Part shown: piece by piece, positions 1-9,990 of the stretch
Layout: each line of letters opens with the position of its first letter
How positions within the stretch are numbered: position 1 is the first letter of the stretch
Source: Gnetum montanum
Lineage: Eukaryota > Streptophyta > Gnetopsida > Gnetales > Gnetaceae
NCBI GenBank assembly: GCA_015680685.1
Contig: MNCI01021501.1
Coordinates: 35,852-99,851, forward strand
Direction: 5' to 3'
DNA: 64,000 bases
Notes under the pieces: generated by a model
What the model saw: only the letters and a program-made list of their open reading frames with translations
What the model was told of the DNA's origin: nothing
Databases searched by the model: none
Translations under genes and position numbers: made by a program

Positions 1-577
1 AATGTCAAGTATGAAGTAGAATTTCTTGAAGTTGAGGAGTGCCACCAAATAAAACTTCATCTAATCTTGATTGAAAGCCATGTAAATACCTACTACACTA
101 AGTCCAAGAGCTTTAAGCAAGGGGAAAAGTTAAAAAATAATGGATAAATGTATCTTCCATATTACAAATATGACATCTTGGGTCATGAACACCCAAATGA
201 GAGCATTGAATACTAATAAGAAAATCTTGATGAATCAAATATCACAAAAAATGTCTAATTTTTTAAGCACTAATGGCATTCCATATCTTCTGAATTCACT
301 AGTTCCATAACTACACATTATGATTAATCTTCTAGAGATAATTGACTTTTGGCCAAATATTAGTATTAGAATAAATAAGAGTATACACAATTTCTCACAT
401 CCACAAGCACAAAACCTCCAAGGAGAGATCTTTGGTTTCTACTATGCATGGCGTCTCCAAGAAGAGAGCACTCACATATGCAATGGACAACATCTTTATG
501 AAGAAGAATGCTTGTATAAGTAATGCAATGCACCTCCATGAAGAATGCACATGTACAGGAGACAATTCCAAGAACAC
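1..577. other. Left flank, no gene recognised
   Basis: No reading frame here resembles a known protein. From about 420 onward the sequence is made of loosely repeated pieces built on the theme 'ctccaaggagaga / ctccaagaagagagca / tccatgaagaatgcacat', which makes the short overlapping frames on both strands look protein-like by chance. It leads directly into the dispersed repeat at 578-811. Confidence 0.5.
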
Positions 578-811
578 AATGCACATCCTAAAAGAAAAAT
601 CGATAATGCTACCTAAAGAATTTTTGAGAAATGTAACCATGAAGTGATGCACAACCAATAGAGGGCAATCAACTGTGTTAAGATAAGAGCCTCCAAGGGG
701 AGACACGACAAGGCATTACAAATCCCTGGAAACATCTCACCAATGCAAGCCAAAGCATTTCAAAAGAGAGCAATCGAAATGCAATGCACATCGAAGAAAA
801 ATGTATTTAGG
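578..811. repeat. Dispersed direct repeat, copy 1
   Basis: This segment of about 234 bp reappears in the same orientation at 5774-6007, roughly 85-90% identical by eye. It ends about 40 bp before the first pol homology at 853. The two copies bracket the pol remnant and the tandem repeats, so they could be LTR pieces of the element that supplied the remnant. No TG/CA ends, primer site or target duplication could be found to support that. Confidence 0.75.
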
Positions 812-852
812 CCTTTCATGACATACAATGGTAAGGAGAAAATGCTTCCTCA

Positions 853-2756
853 CTAGAAGCTCAATAGTTTTAAGACATCACCAACGTCCTACAATGCAAT
901 ATTAAGATCTTTAGCTTTTCATATGAAGATATGTTAGTCCTAGACCCATGCCTAGTACAACACAACATGATACTAGACCCTAGCATTATACCAATTAAGC
1001 AAAACATGCATAAAATTAGACCTAATTTGGCCTTAGTAGTCCGTGATGAAATCAAAAAACTCTACCACGTCAATTTCATTAGGGTTGTCGACTATGCAAA
1101 ATGGGTGTTCAACATAGTAGTAGTCCTGAAGAAAAATGGGAGTATTCATATTTACATCAATTTTTGAGACCTAAATAAGATAACCATCAAGGATGAATTT
1201 CCTTTGCCTAGTGTTAATCAACTTATTGATACTACAACTGGACATGCCTTATTGTCCTTTATGGATGGGTTCTCGAGATATAAGCAGATTAGGATAAACC
1301 CACAACATTAGCTTGGCATGGCCTTCATGACACCTTGAGGTACCTTTTGCTATACTATGATGCCCTTTGGCCTTAAGAACATGGGAGTAACTTACCAGTG
1401 AGCCATGACCTATATATTCAGTGACTACATGCTAGGCTTGCTTAATGATTATGTAGATGATATAGCTATGAAATCCAAAGTGGCCAACAACCATGCACAT
1501 GACCTAGATTGTGTACTAAATGATGTCTTAAGTATGAACTTAGGCTTAATCTTAAGAAGTGTGTTTTCAGTGTCAAGAATAGTAAGATTCTTGGCTTTTT
1601 AATGTCTAAAGCAGGGATACATGTCAATCTTGATAAGGTTAAGGCCATATCCAAATTAGCAATGCCTTCTAACTTAAAGAGCTTCAAGGATTACAAGGCA
1701 TATTACAATTTATCTGTAGGTTTATTGCTAAGTTTACGGATAAGCTACAACCAATGCAACACTTGCTTAAGAAAGGGGTTCACTATGAGTGGATGAATCA
1801 ATGCCAAGAGGTCTTTGAAAAGCTTAAGTAAGAGTTGGCATAGTTGTTAACAATCTAACCCTTGCAAGAGGGTAAATCGTTCTACATCTACCTTGATATC
1901 TCCAACATGTTTATTACCTCTCTACTTTATTAGAAACTTGATGATGGAGCATAATTGCCAGTGTACTATCTTATCCATGCATTAGTTACCCATGAAACCC
2001 AATACACTAAAGTGGAGAAGTATTGTCTAGTACTAGTCTTCTCATTAAAGAAGTGGAGACACTACCTCTTCAAAAGCTAGGTCAATGTCATTTGAAAAGA
2101 TAGTGTACTTAGAGCCATAACAACTAATATCTATGAGAGTAGTTGTATAGCCCAATGGAAAGTAATAAATAGTGGAGTTTGATCTTCATTACATCTCTCA
2201 ATCTTCGACGAAATATCAAGCTATAGCCATACAATTCACTATTTCACCTATTGATGACCATGCAACCATAGATCCAGAGTTCCTTGATGAATATATCAAT
2301 AGTGTTAGCCAATTACCTGAGGGCTATGAGGTGGTCATGCACTTTGAAAAAGCTTTAACTTCCCATAGGGCCAGTGCTACTAGCATCATGATATTCCCAT
2401 CTAGTAAGATTTGACTCTTTGTCTACCGTTTTGGATTTCCATGCACCAACGACATAGCAGAGTATGAGGGTTTGATTAGGGGGATGATGGTAGCTCATGA
2501 CCTAGGAATCAAATGATTAATGATCAAAGGAAATTCTGAACTTATGGTCAACCAAGTAACCGACGTCCATGCATGTAAAGCCAAACATTTACAACCTTGT
2601 TATGACCTAGGAAATCAATTGTTACAACAATTCACATATGTTGATATCCAACACATATCCCAAAATGAGACTACCATAGCTGACAAAATTACAATTTTAG
2701 CCCTTAGTGTAATGCCAAATGTGTTTAGTAAGTTTCCCACATGTTACAATTGAAAA
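853..2756 (+). pseudogene. Decayed Tat-type gypsy pol: RT, RNase H, second RNase H
   Basis: Degenerate pol of a Ty3/gypsy element on the plus strand. Homology starts near 853, just upstream of the RT entry motif 'SYEDMLVLDP'. RT continues with the 'VLKKNGS' region, 'MMPFGLKN' and an intact YVDD active site at 1450-1461. A first RNase H lies at about 1780-2095. A connection segment at 2172 leads into a second, plant-type RNase H at about 2335-2753, recognisable by 'AEYEGL'-like and 'GNSELMVNQV' motifs. Two RNase H domains in this order is the known hallmark of the Tat/Ogre lineage. Many in-frame stops are present, mostly explicable as CAA/CAG/CGA/TGG to stop transitions. The aspartate expected at the start of the second RNase H is replaced ('HFEKAL'). 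No gag, protease or integrase was found next to it, so it is a fragment. Confidence 0.9.
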
Positions 2757-2989
2757 CTTCCATCACTAGAAAAACTTGAAGGAGATCTACTACATAGTAG
2801 TTTCTCAACCCATAAACCCCTAGGGCCTCCAAAAAAAATTTAATTTGAGCCATCCTAGTTGGCCTAGTAGATCAACCAAGGACTTACAAAATGCATGACT
2901 TACGAAATGCAAAGCAAATAAATTGTAAAAATACAATGCAAAAATTATAGCTGTAAAAAAATAAAAGGCAAACACATATTGCAATCCTA

Positions 2990-4490
2990 GATGAACATTT
3001 GCATTGAGGCACTCATGTTTTTTATTAATGTACTTAGTGAGCACCCTTGACATTCTATTCATCTGGTTTCTGAGTTGACCCATCCTAAAAAAAAAATGCA
3101 CTCGCTAGACACATTTTAGCTATGGACACCACAAAACACATTCACACCCCCATGAGCCTTTCTCTATCAATCATATCTATCAACCAGTGAGGGCATCTGT
3201 CTCTCGAATTAGCTCAAGGGTCATGAACATGAACCATCGCACCCTAGGCTAAAATGGACATTCCTAAAGACTAGAACATTTGAAATAGTTAGCCTATAAG
3301 ATAAAAAAACATGCCTCCTAGGATCTAAGCTTCCAGATACCTGCATTCACTATTTAGAAACCACACACCCCCAAAGTCCTCCATGAAACCCCAAAACAGA
3401 GTGTCACATAACCAAAACAATGGATTTACGAGGCATGAGACTCTACCATATGTTTGACTACTCTAAACCCTTGGAAAAATTACTACTAAGGATGATCAAA
3501 TTTTCACACTTAATAAGTTACTCCAAGGGTAGGGCCAACATAATTCTTTGAATCCATGAAAGGTAACTTTCAAGGTGATATGATCATGAAATGACAACCC
3601 AAATATCTACATCATGATCCTTAGTGGCTAGGATTTCTAGCTTTGGCCTTAAGGGTTAGTGCTAGACCATGGCTTGAGGATCCCAGATGAACATTTGCAT
3701 TGAGGTGCTCACATTTTCAATTAACATACTTTGCAAGCACCCTTAACATTCTATTCATCTAGTTTTTGGGTTGACATATCCTAAGAAATGGATGCACTTG
3801 CTAGACACTTTTTAACTACAGACACCACAGAACATATTCACACCTTCACGATCCTTTCTCTATCAATCGTATTTACCAACCAAGGTGGGCACCTATCCCT
3901 TGAATTTGCTTAAGATTCATGAATGTGAACCGTTATATCCTAGGATAAAATAGATATTCTTGAAAACTAGAACATTCAAAATAGTCAGACCACAAGATAA
4001 ATAGACATGCCTCCTAGGATCTAGCCTTCTAGATACTTGCATTCATCATTAAGAAACCACACACCCTGAAAGTCCTCCATGAATCCCAAAAATAGAGTGT
4101 CACATAACCAAAATAGTGGATTTACAAAGCATAAGCCTCTACCATCTATCCAACTACTTTGAACCCTTGGAAAACTTATTGTCAAGGATGAGCAAATGTT
4201 CAAACTCAACAAGTTACTTCAAGGGCAAGGTTAGCATAAGTATTTGAATGCATGAAAGGTAACTTTCAAGGTGATATGATCATGAAACGACAACCCAAAT
4301 ACCTACACCACGATCCTTGGTGACTAGTCTTTCTAGCTCTGACCTCCAAGGTTAGTGCTAGACCATTGCTTGAGGATCCTAGTTGAACATTTGCATTGAG
4401 GCACTCATGTTTTCAATTATTGTGCTCCATGAGAACCCTCAACATTCTATTCATCTGATTTCTAAGTTGACTCATCCTAAGGAAGAACAT
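2990..4490. repeat. Tandem repeat, 696-bp unit, about 2.2 copies
   Basis: Unit starts at 2990, 3686 and 4382 share the opening 'gaacatttgcattgagg', spaced 696 bp each time. Inner landmarks such as 'agagtgtcacataacc' also recur at this spacing. The third copy stops after about 110 bp. No coding potential is conserved between units: an 80-90 codon frame in one unit is broken in the next. The 233 bp before the array (2757-2989) hold nothing recognisable. It resembles a satellite-like or element-internal tandem duplication. Confidence 0.88.
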
Positions 4491-4905
4491 ACTCATTAGC
4501 ATTGAATAGCAAGACACCCACACATGCATGAAGAAAAAGAGAACCTACATCCTCTTCAATCCCTGGCATGTGCATGTGAACTTGCATCTACCACCCACAT
4601 GCTACTTAGTGGTTGAATCCATGACTAGGAAAAGGAAGCATGCACCTGATGCTACCCTATGGGGGCGTCAAGATGATCTCTACCTCAACCACATCAAATT
4701 GATGCAACCATTTCAATGTGCTCAACCACTATTGTTTTCAGAGAGACATTTTCAATACTATAGTCATTAGTATTAATGCCACATCTGCTCAATGCATCCA
4801 TCTTGTAAACAAGCTCCTGAAATGTGTACAGAAACATTTAAGATAGTCACACTATCAGCTAAATAGACATGCTTCCTTCGATCTAGGCTTCCTAGACAAC
4901 CAATG
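4491..4905. other. Gene-less stretch between two tandem repeats
   Basis: Contains an 80-codon open frame (4528-4770, +) without any recognisable motif. About 4850-4890 weakly echoes the 696-bp unit ('gatctaggcttcctaga' against its counterparts near 3320 and 4020), so part of it may be a diverged continuation of that array. Confidence 0.45.
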
Positions 4906-5771
4906 CCATGAAACATGTCTGCAACTCTACAAGCCTTTTATCTCAACTGTAAACATTGAACAACATGGACCCCTCTTCCCTAGGGATGTCCTTCTCACAA
5001 CAAGGCTCATGAGTTATGGATGTGAATAATGAGGCTATGATATCATGGGTAGGGTGAGACATCCCTAGGGAGGAACCCATGTATTGCTCTATCCCTACAA
5101 GCAGTCATCACCACTCTCCCCCCACCTTCCCCCCATGTAGTATAATTGGGCCAAACCCAAACATACCATCTTGCAAAAATCCATGCATGCATCAATTATC
5201 CCTTGAAAACTAAGTTATAAAAGATTTTAGGACAACATGACTGAATTTGTCCCAATCATAAGATATGGGGGAAAGGTATATAACACAATAAATATTTGAC
5301 TACGAAGCACAAAATCCCTCCACGTAGTGCAAAAAGCCCCATCGAACATGTTTATAACTTTGTGAGCCTTTCCTCTCAACTGTAAACATTGAACAATCTA
5401 GACACCTCGTCTATTAGGGGTGTCCTTCTTGCAACAAGGCTTATGAGTCACAAACGTGAACAATGAGGCTGCAATTTTGTGGTCAGGGAGAGACATCCTT
5501 AGGTCAGAGCCCATGTATCACTTTATCCCTATGAGAAATCATCATGGCTCTCCCCCCACCTTCCCTCCATATAGTATGACTAGGCCAAACCCAAACATAC
5601 CATCCTATAATAATCCATGCACGCATCACTGATCCCTCAAAATCTAATTTATAGAACATTGCAGGATGATATGATTGAATCTACCAAATCATAAGATATG
5701 TGGGAAAGGTACATAACATGATAAACATCCAACTATGAAACATGAAATCCTCAAAGTAGTGCAACTGTGAA
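4906..5771. repeat. Tandem repeat, 433-bp unit, two copies
   Basis: Copies 4906-5338 and 5339-5771. Shared landmarks lie exactly 433 bp apart: 'ctcaactgtaaacattgaac' at 4942 and 5375, and a 'ctctccccccaccttcc' block followed by 'ccaaacccaaacatacc'. Identity is roughly 80% by eye. The second copy ends within 3 bp of the dispersed repeat at 5774. No coding function is suggested. Confidence 0.88.
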
Positions 5772-5773
5772 AT

Positions 5774-6007
5774 AATGCATATCCTAAAAGAAAAATTGGC
5801 AATGCTACCTAAAGTATTTTTGAGGATTGTAACCATGAAGTGATACATAACCAATAGAGGACAATTGACTACATTAAGATAAGAGCCTCCAAGGAGAGCC
5901 ATCGCAAGGCCATAAAAATCCATGGAAACATCTCACCAATGCAAGCCAAAGCATTCCAAAGCAGAGTAATCAAAACAAAATGCACATCCAAGAAAAACAT
6001 ATTTAGG
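5774..6007. repeat. Dispersed direct repeat, copy 2
   Basis: Matches 578-811 in the same orientation, about 5.2 kb downstream. It begins where the 433-bp tandem repeat stops, so this point is a real junction between sequence types. Confidence 0.75.
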
Positions 6008-8059
6008 AAATGCTCCCATGTGCAACATTAAAAGCCTCTAAAGAGAACACTTGCATGCAACACGATTCAAAGCCTCCAAATAAGTACACACTCAACATCA
6101 AAAAGCATATCTGTGGAGGCCATCAATTATTCCCTAGATCATTGGAAAGTCCCGTGAATATTGAAATCATCCATGATAAAATGAACTAAGGAATTCCACC
6201 CATAGATGACATGGTACCATCAACAACAAGGTTATCGTAAAATCCCTCTACCGCATGTTGGTATCAAATGAAAGGTTAAGTAACATATTGATATAAGCCC
6301 ATTTTCTATAGTGACTTCTTGAGCTAAGTGAACCAGGCTCAATGAATTAATGATAGTTCTTTTCCTCATGGATTAGTTATTATCACATATCATGTACACA
6401 CACTCTCTCTTGTACATCACGAGCCTTCAAGTCATTTACTACTAGCTCCTCTGGCACTTTTTCAATGGCTTGCTATTAAGCACATGCTTGATCCAAATAT
6501 CAAAAACATTATGGTCTTTCTTTTGATCTACCTCTAGATGGATGTATTTTTAAAAGTGATTTGAGATTTGATGATCTATGTTCTTCTTTCTCCTCTTCAA
6601 GGATCAATGGTTCACACATAAGTCCATAAATAGAGTATTAAGAACTTTCAACCTCCTCCCTTCTTGGTCCATAGAGTTTAAATTATAATCATATTAATAT
6701 GGTGAGTTGTGGAAGATTCTATAAATCAAGTGAGTTTCCTAGGAATTATACTACCATTATAAAAAATACACTTGAAAAAATTATAAATATAACACTTATG
6801 AACACTAAACAAAACATCATCATAGCTATAAAATAATGGTATGCATGGGTAAGTAAATATTAAGGTATAAATTTTTAACTAAATACTAAGTTTATTATAT
6901 ACATATCTAGATTGATTCCTCTGCCCCATGATTTAGTTACAAGACACCAAGCTTGAATCATGCTAATAACACCACTATTTTCTTTTTTTGTTCTTAGAAA
7001 TGTCTTTGGTTATTTGTTCTTTATTCTATTTAGAAGCTTCGTTTTGCAGCTATTTTCCAACCTTAAGAGAATAACTATGATCATTCTTTAAAAGTTAAAT
7101 ATCATATTCTTCAAGATAATGCTTTTCAACTATAGCTTCAAGTAGGATAGCTTCTAATAAATTGTAAATAGTTAATTCATTTCCTACCATATTAATTCCT
7201 TTTTGTTTTGTGAGCTTAAGTTGGTAAAGCTATTAGCTTCTATTGCACTTTATTTTTTTTTTATTTTTGATTGTTTCATTCATTTTCTTTGGAGAGAGTT
7301 TTCTATACAAGAAACCTTTTAGGAAAAAGTGAAAACCCATAAGAGTACTTTTGAATAAGTAGTGGTGGTCTTGTTCTAGCATCCCTTCTAGGGTGATAGG
7401 AAGTAGCAATTACCTTTTCTAGATCAAAAGGCAACAAGCCTTGTATTTGTATTAATATTATACATACCACCCATACAACATAATACAATACATATATACC
7501 TATCTAAAGAAAATCAAACATACCTAAATCATAAACCTTAATGTGCAATGGATGGCTTAGAAGTAATAGCCAAATCAACTTAGTCAAAATAGGAGTGTGT
7601 ACAGAGCATAAGCATATCTTATACTTAATTCTCTAAATTTACCTTACCTTAAACTACTTACTTCATCATAAACATGTAAATCACTTTATGCATTTGGAGA
7701 ATAAAACAATAGGGGGTTGAGGCGATAGGTTGTTATGTTAGTGTCATCTTACTTTTTAGGGTGGGCTAGGATCATGTTTTTTGAGAAATATTAATACATA
7801 TCAGGTAATGCTCACATATTGAGTGAAAAGTAGGATTGTGTGATTGACATCTTACCATAGTAACCAACCAACCAATACAAATTAATAATGTGAAAATACA
7901 AATAAGTTTTTCTAATACATAGATAAGGCTTGATTCTTTTCTTACCCTAAAAAGAGAGAGTTTTTAAGATTGGTTGTAAGGATGAAAATATAAGAAAGAA
8001 TCCTCAAACTATTAGGATTTTTTAAAACTCCATCTTCTATATTATGATCTAATGCATTG
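6008..8059. other. AT-rich gene-less region
   Basis: I see no domain, RNA gene, LTR end or coding frame here. The only open frames are short and anonymous (for example 61 codons at 7303-7488, minus). It contains ordinary plant-intergenic A/T runs. Confidence 0.55.
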
Positions 8060-8548
8060 TAAATTTTCCTTTGTCTTATCAATTTTCTAATGAATATTTG
8101 AAAGTTTTTGGAAGGTTAGAGCCATAAAAAGATTGAGGATTTAATTATGGAAACCAAGAAGGCTCAGTAGAGGTTTGAAATGAGGTTTTGACATGATTTA
8201 GAAGCCTTAGAAACTTTTAGGAATTAGGTTTTTTGAAGGATTAAAGCATGAAATTGACACATGAAAAATCATAAGGAATAGTTAAGCTACAATTTGTAAA
8301 GATAAAATTTTTTTTATGTCATACAATTTTCTAATCAATATTTAAAAGTTTTTGGAAGGTTAGACTCATAAAAAGATTGAGGATTTAATTATGGTAACCA
8401 AGAAGGCACAGTAGAGGTTTGAAATGAGGTTTTGACATGATTTAGAAGCTTTATAAAGTGTTAGGAATTAGGTTTTTTGAAGGATTAAAGCATGAAATTG
8501 ACACATAAAAAATCATGAGGAATGGTTAAGTTACAATGTGTAAAGATA
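8060..8548. repeat. Tandem repeat, 244-bp unit, two copies
   Basis: Landmark 'tttttggaaggttaga' occurs at 8105 and 8349. 'gaggttttgacatgattt' and 'ggattaaagcatgaaatt' recur at the same spacing, giving a 244-bp unit. Identity is about 90% by eye. No coding capacity. Confidence 0.87.
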
Positions 8549-8923
8549 AAGTAGTGGTGACATGATGTTTAGAATGTGCAAAGTTGGTTCATGGACAAGA
8601 TCCATAAGAGTTATACAAGTGGATCCTCTCTAAAACAAGATTTTACCTATAATGCCCTTGTATAACCATCTCACTAAATGTCCATAGGAATTTAGGAAAT
8701 TAAATGTTGATCTAGTCTTTGTTTCAACACATACAACTATCATTCCCAAAACCTTGCACTATACTAAATAAAATTGTTAAATTCATAACATGCATAGTAG
8801 TGATGTGAAGTATAATTAGAAAGAATTGTAGAAGTGGAATGTGAGGAATCTTACCATGTTTGTAATGGAACGTGCATGTAAGTTATGATTAACATGATTA
8901 GTCATATCTATTAGTTGGGAGTT
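8549..8923 (-). other. Fragment resembling the spacer upstream of ORF-X
   Basis: This stretch resembles 20500-20840 in element A and more weakly 13580-13690 in element B. Shared features are 'acaagtggatcctc' near 8617 against 'gtaagtggatcctc' near 20540, then a short 'aatgcccttg / ttgcccttgc' block, and 'attgtagaag' followed by an 'acttacc/cttacc' segment. It therefore looks like a remnant of a further Athila-like element lying against the 3' LTR of B. No coding part is visible. Confidence 0.5.
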
Positions 8924-9753
8924 TGATGAGTAGCAAGAAATCCCTACGACCAACCATACAAATCACTAGTGTTCACTAAGCGATCTAGTCGAATTTTGTA
9001 GACTTTAGCTCTCTAAGTACATTGGGTCTAGGAAGTGAATCTAACATATGTAATCGTTGTCTTCTCAATTTCACTTGTGAGTGCAAGTGGATGGTAACTG
9101 TAACTAAGGCATATGATTTTTATCATTTTATATTTATTATTTAAATTGCCTAAGTACTAGAAAATAAAGTAATTAAATGCTTGATTAATTTAATAATTAA
9201 CTAATATCCTAAATAATCCTAACATAAGCATCCATTCCCATTTACCATACACATCCTAAACCATGTTACAACGTTATTGGGTTACCAAGTGTTAAGTACT
9301 ATTGGGATTACCAAATGTTAATGTATGCTTGAAATGGTCATACTTATGTGTATTAATTAATTAATTTAATGCATTAAATTAAATTGCTCAAATAATAAAT
9401 GTACTAAGTAAACATTAAGCTAGTTCCAAATGCTACAAGGTTTGTAAACAAATCTTATCTTTATTGCCAGTCACATCGAGGTGCTCAGGTACCTCAATGT
9501 TTGAATAAAGATTTGTATACTTTTCATTCCTACTGTAGGCACTTAGAAAATATTCTAATTGTCAAATAAATAAAATGCAAGAGCTTTGCTAGGATACTAA
9601 TAATGGAATTCCATAAATGTGGTTGGTGAGTACGTATTTATAGGCAAAGAAAAACATTACGTCAACAAGGTCACATCAATGCATCAAATCACATGTTGAT
9701 GGAATCATGTCAAAAGCATCCCATTGATGCAACTCAAGGAAGATGCTTCATCA
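8924..9753 (-). repeat. 3' LTR of element B
   Basis: 830 bp, beginning on the plus strand with 'tgatgagtagcaag' and ending 'gcttcatca', so TG...CA. It aligns end to end with both LTRs of A but is much more diverged from them than they are from each other. It contains a TATA box and a cluster of 'catcaa/ttgatg/acgtcaac' motifs upstream of it in the sense direction (9655-9745). The partner 5' LTR is outside the window. Confidence 0.85.
9635..9642 (-). promoter_or_regulatory. TATA box of the element B LTR
   Basis: Reads TATAAATA on the minus strand in the context GCCTATAAATACG. The plus-strand 10-mer 'tatttatagg' recurs exactly in the internal promoter at 13266. Both A LTRs have the same core. 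Confidence 0.7.
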
Positions 9754-9769
9754 TACCCTCACTATTGAG
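9754..9769 (-). other. Polypurine tract of element B
   Basis: Directly abuts the LTR. The minus strand reads CTCAATAGTGAGGGTA just before TGATGAAG. The equivalent site in A (16622-16637) has the same position and the same final GGGTA, so this is the probable plus-strand priming site, although it is short and not purely purine. Confidence 0.6.
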
Positions 9770-9990
9770 TGAAAACTCATCCTCAAGTGAACAAAAAGAA
9801 AAATAAGTTTCTTTACAAAGTTTTGAAAAGGTAAGGGATTATTAACTAGCTATAGACACACAAAGTAATACAAATAAATACTAAATGCCCAAGTGTATGG
9901 ATTCAAAATTATTACAAAAATTGGGTGTTCTTGAAAATAACAAAATTAAACACCATGACAAAAATTGATAGCACAACTCCTCTAATGGCT

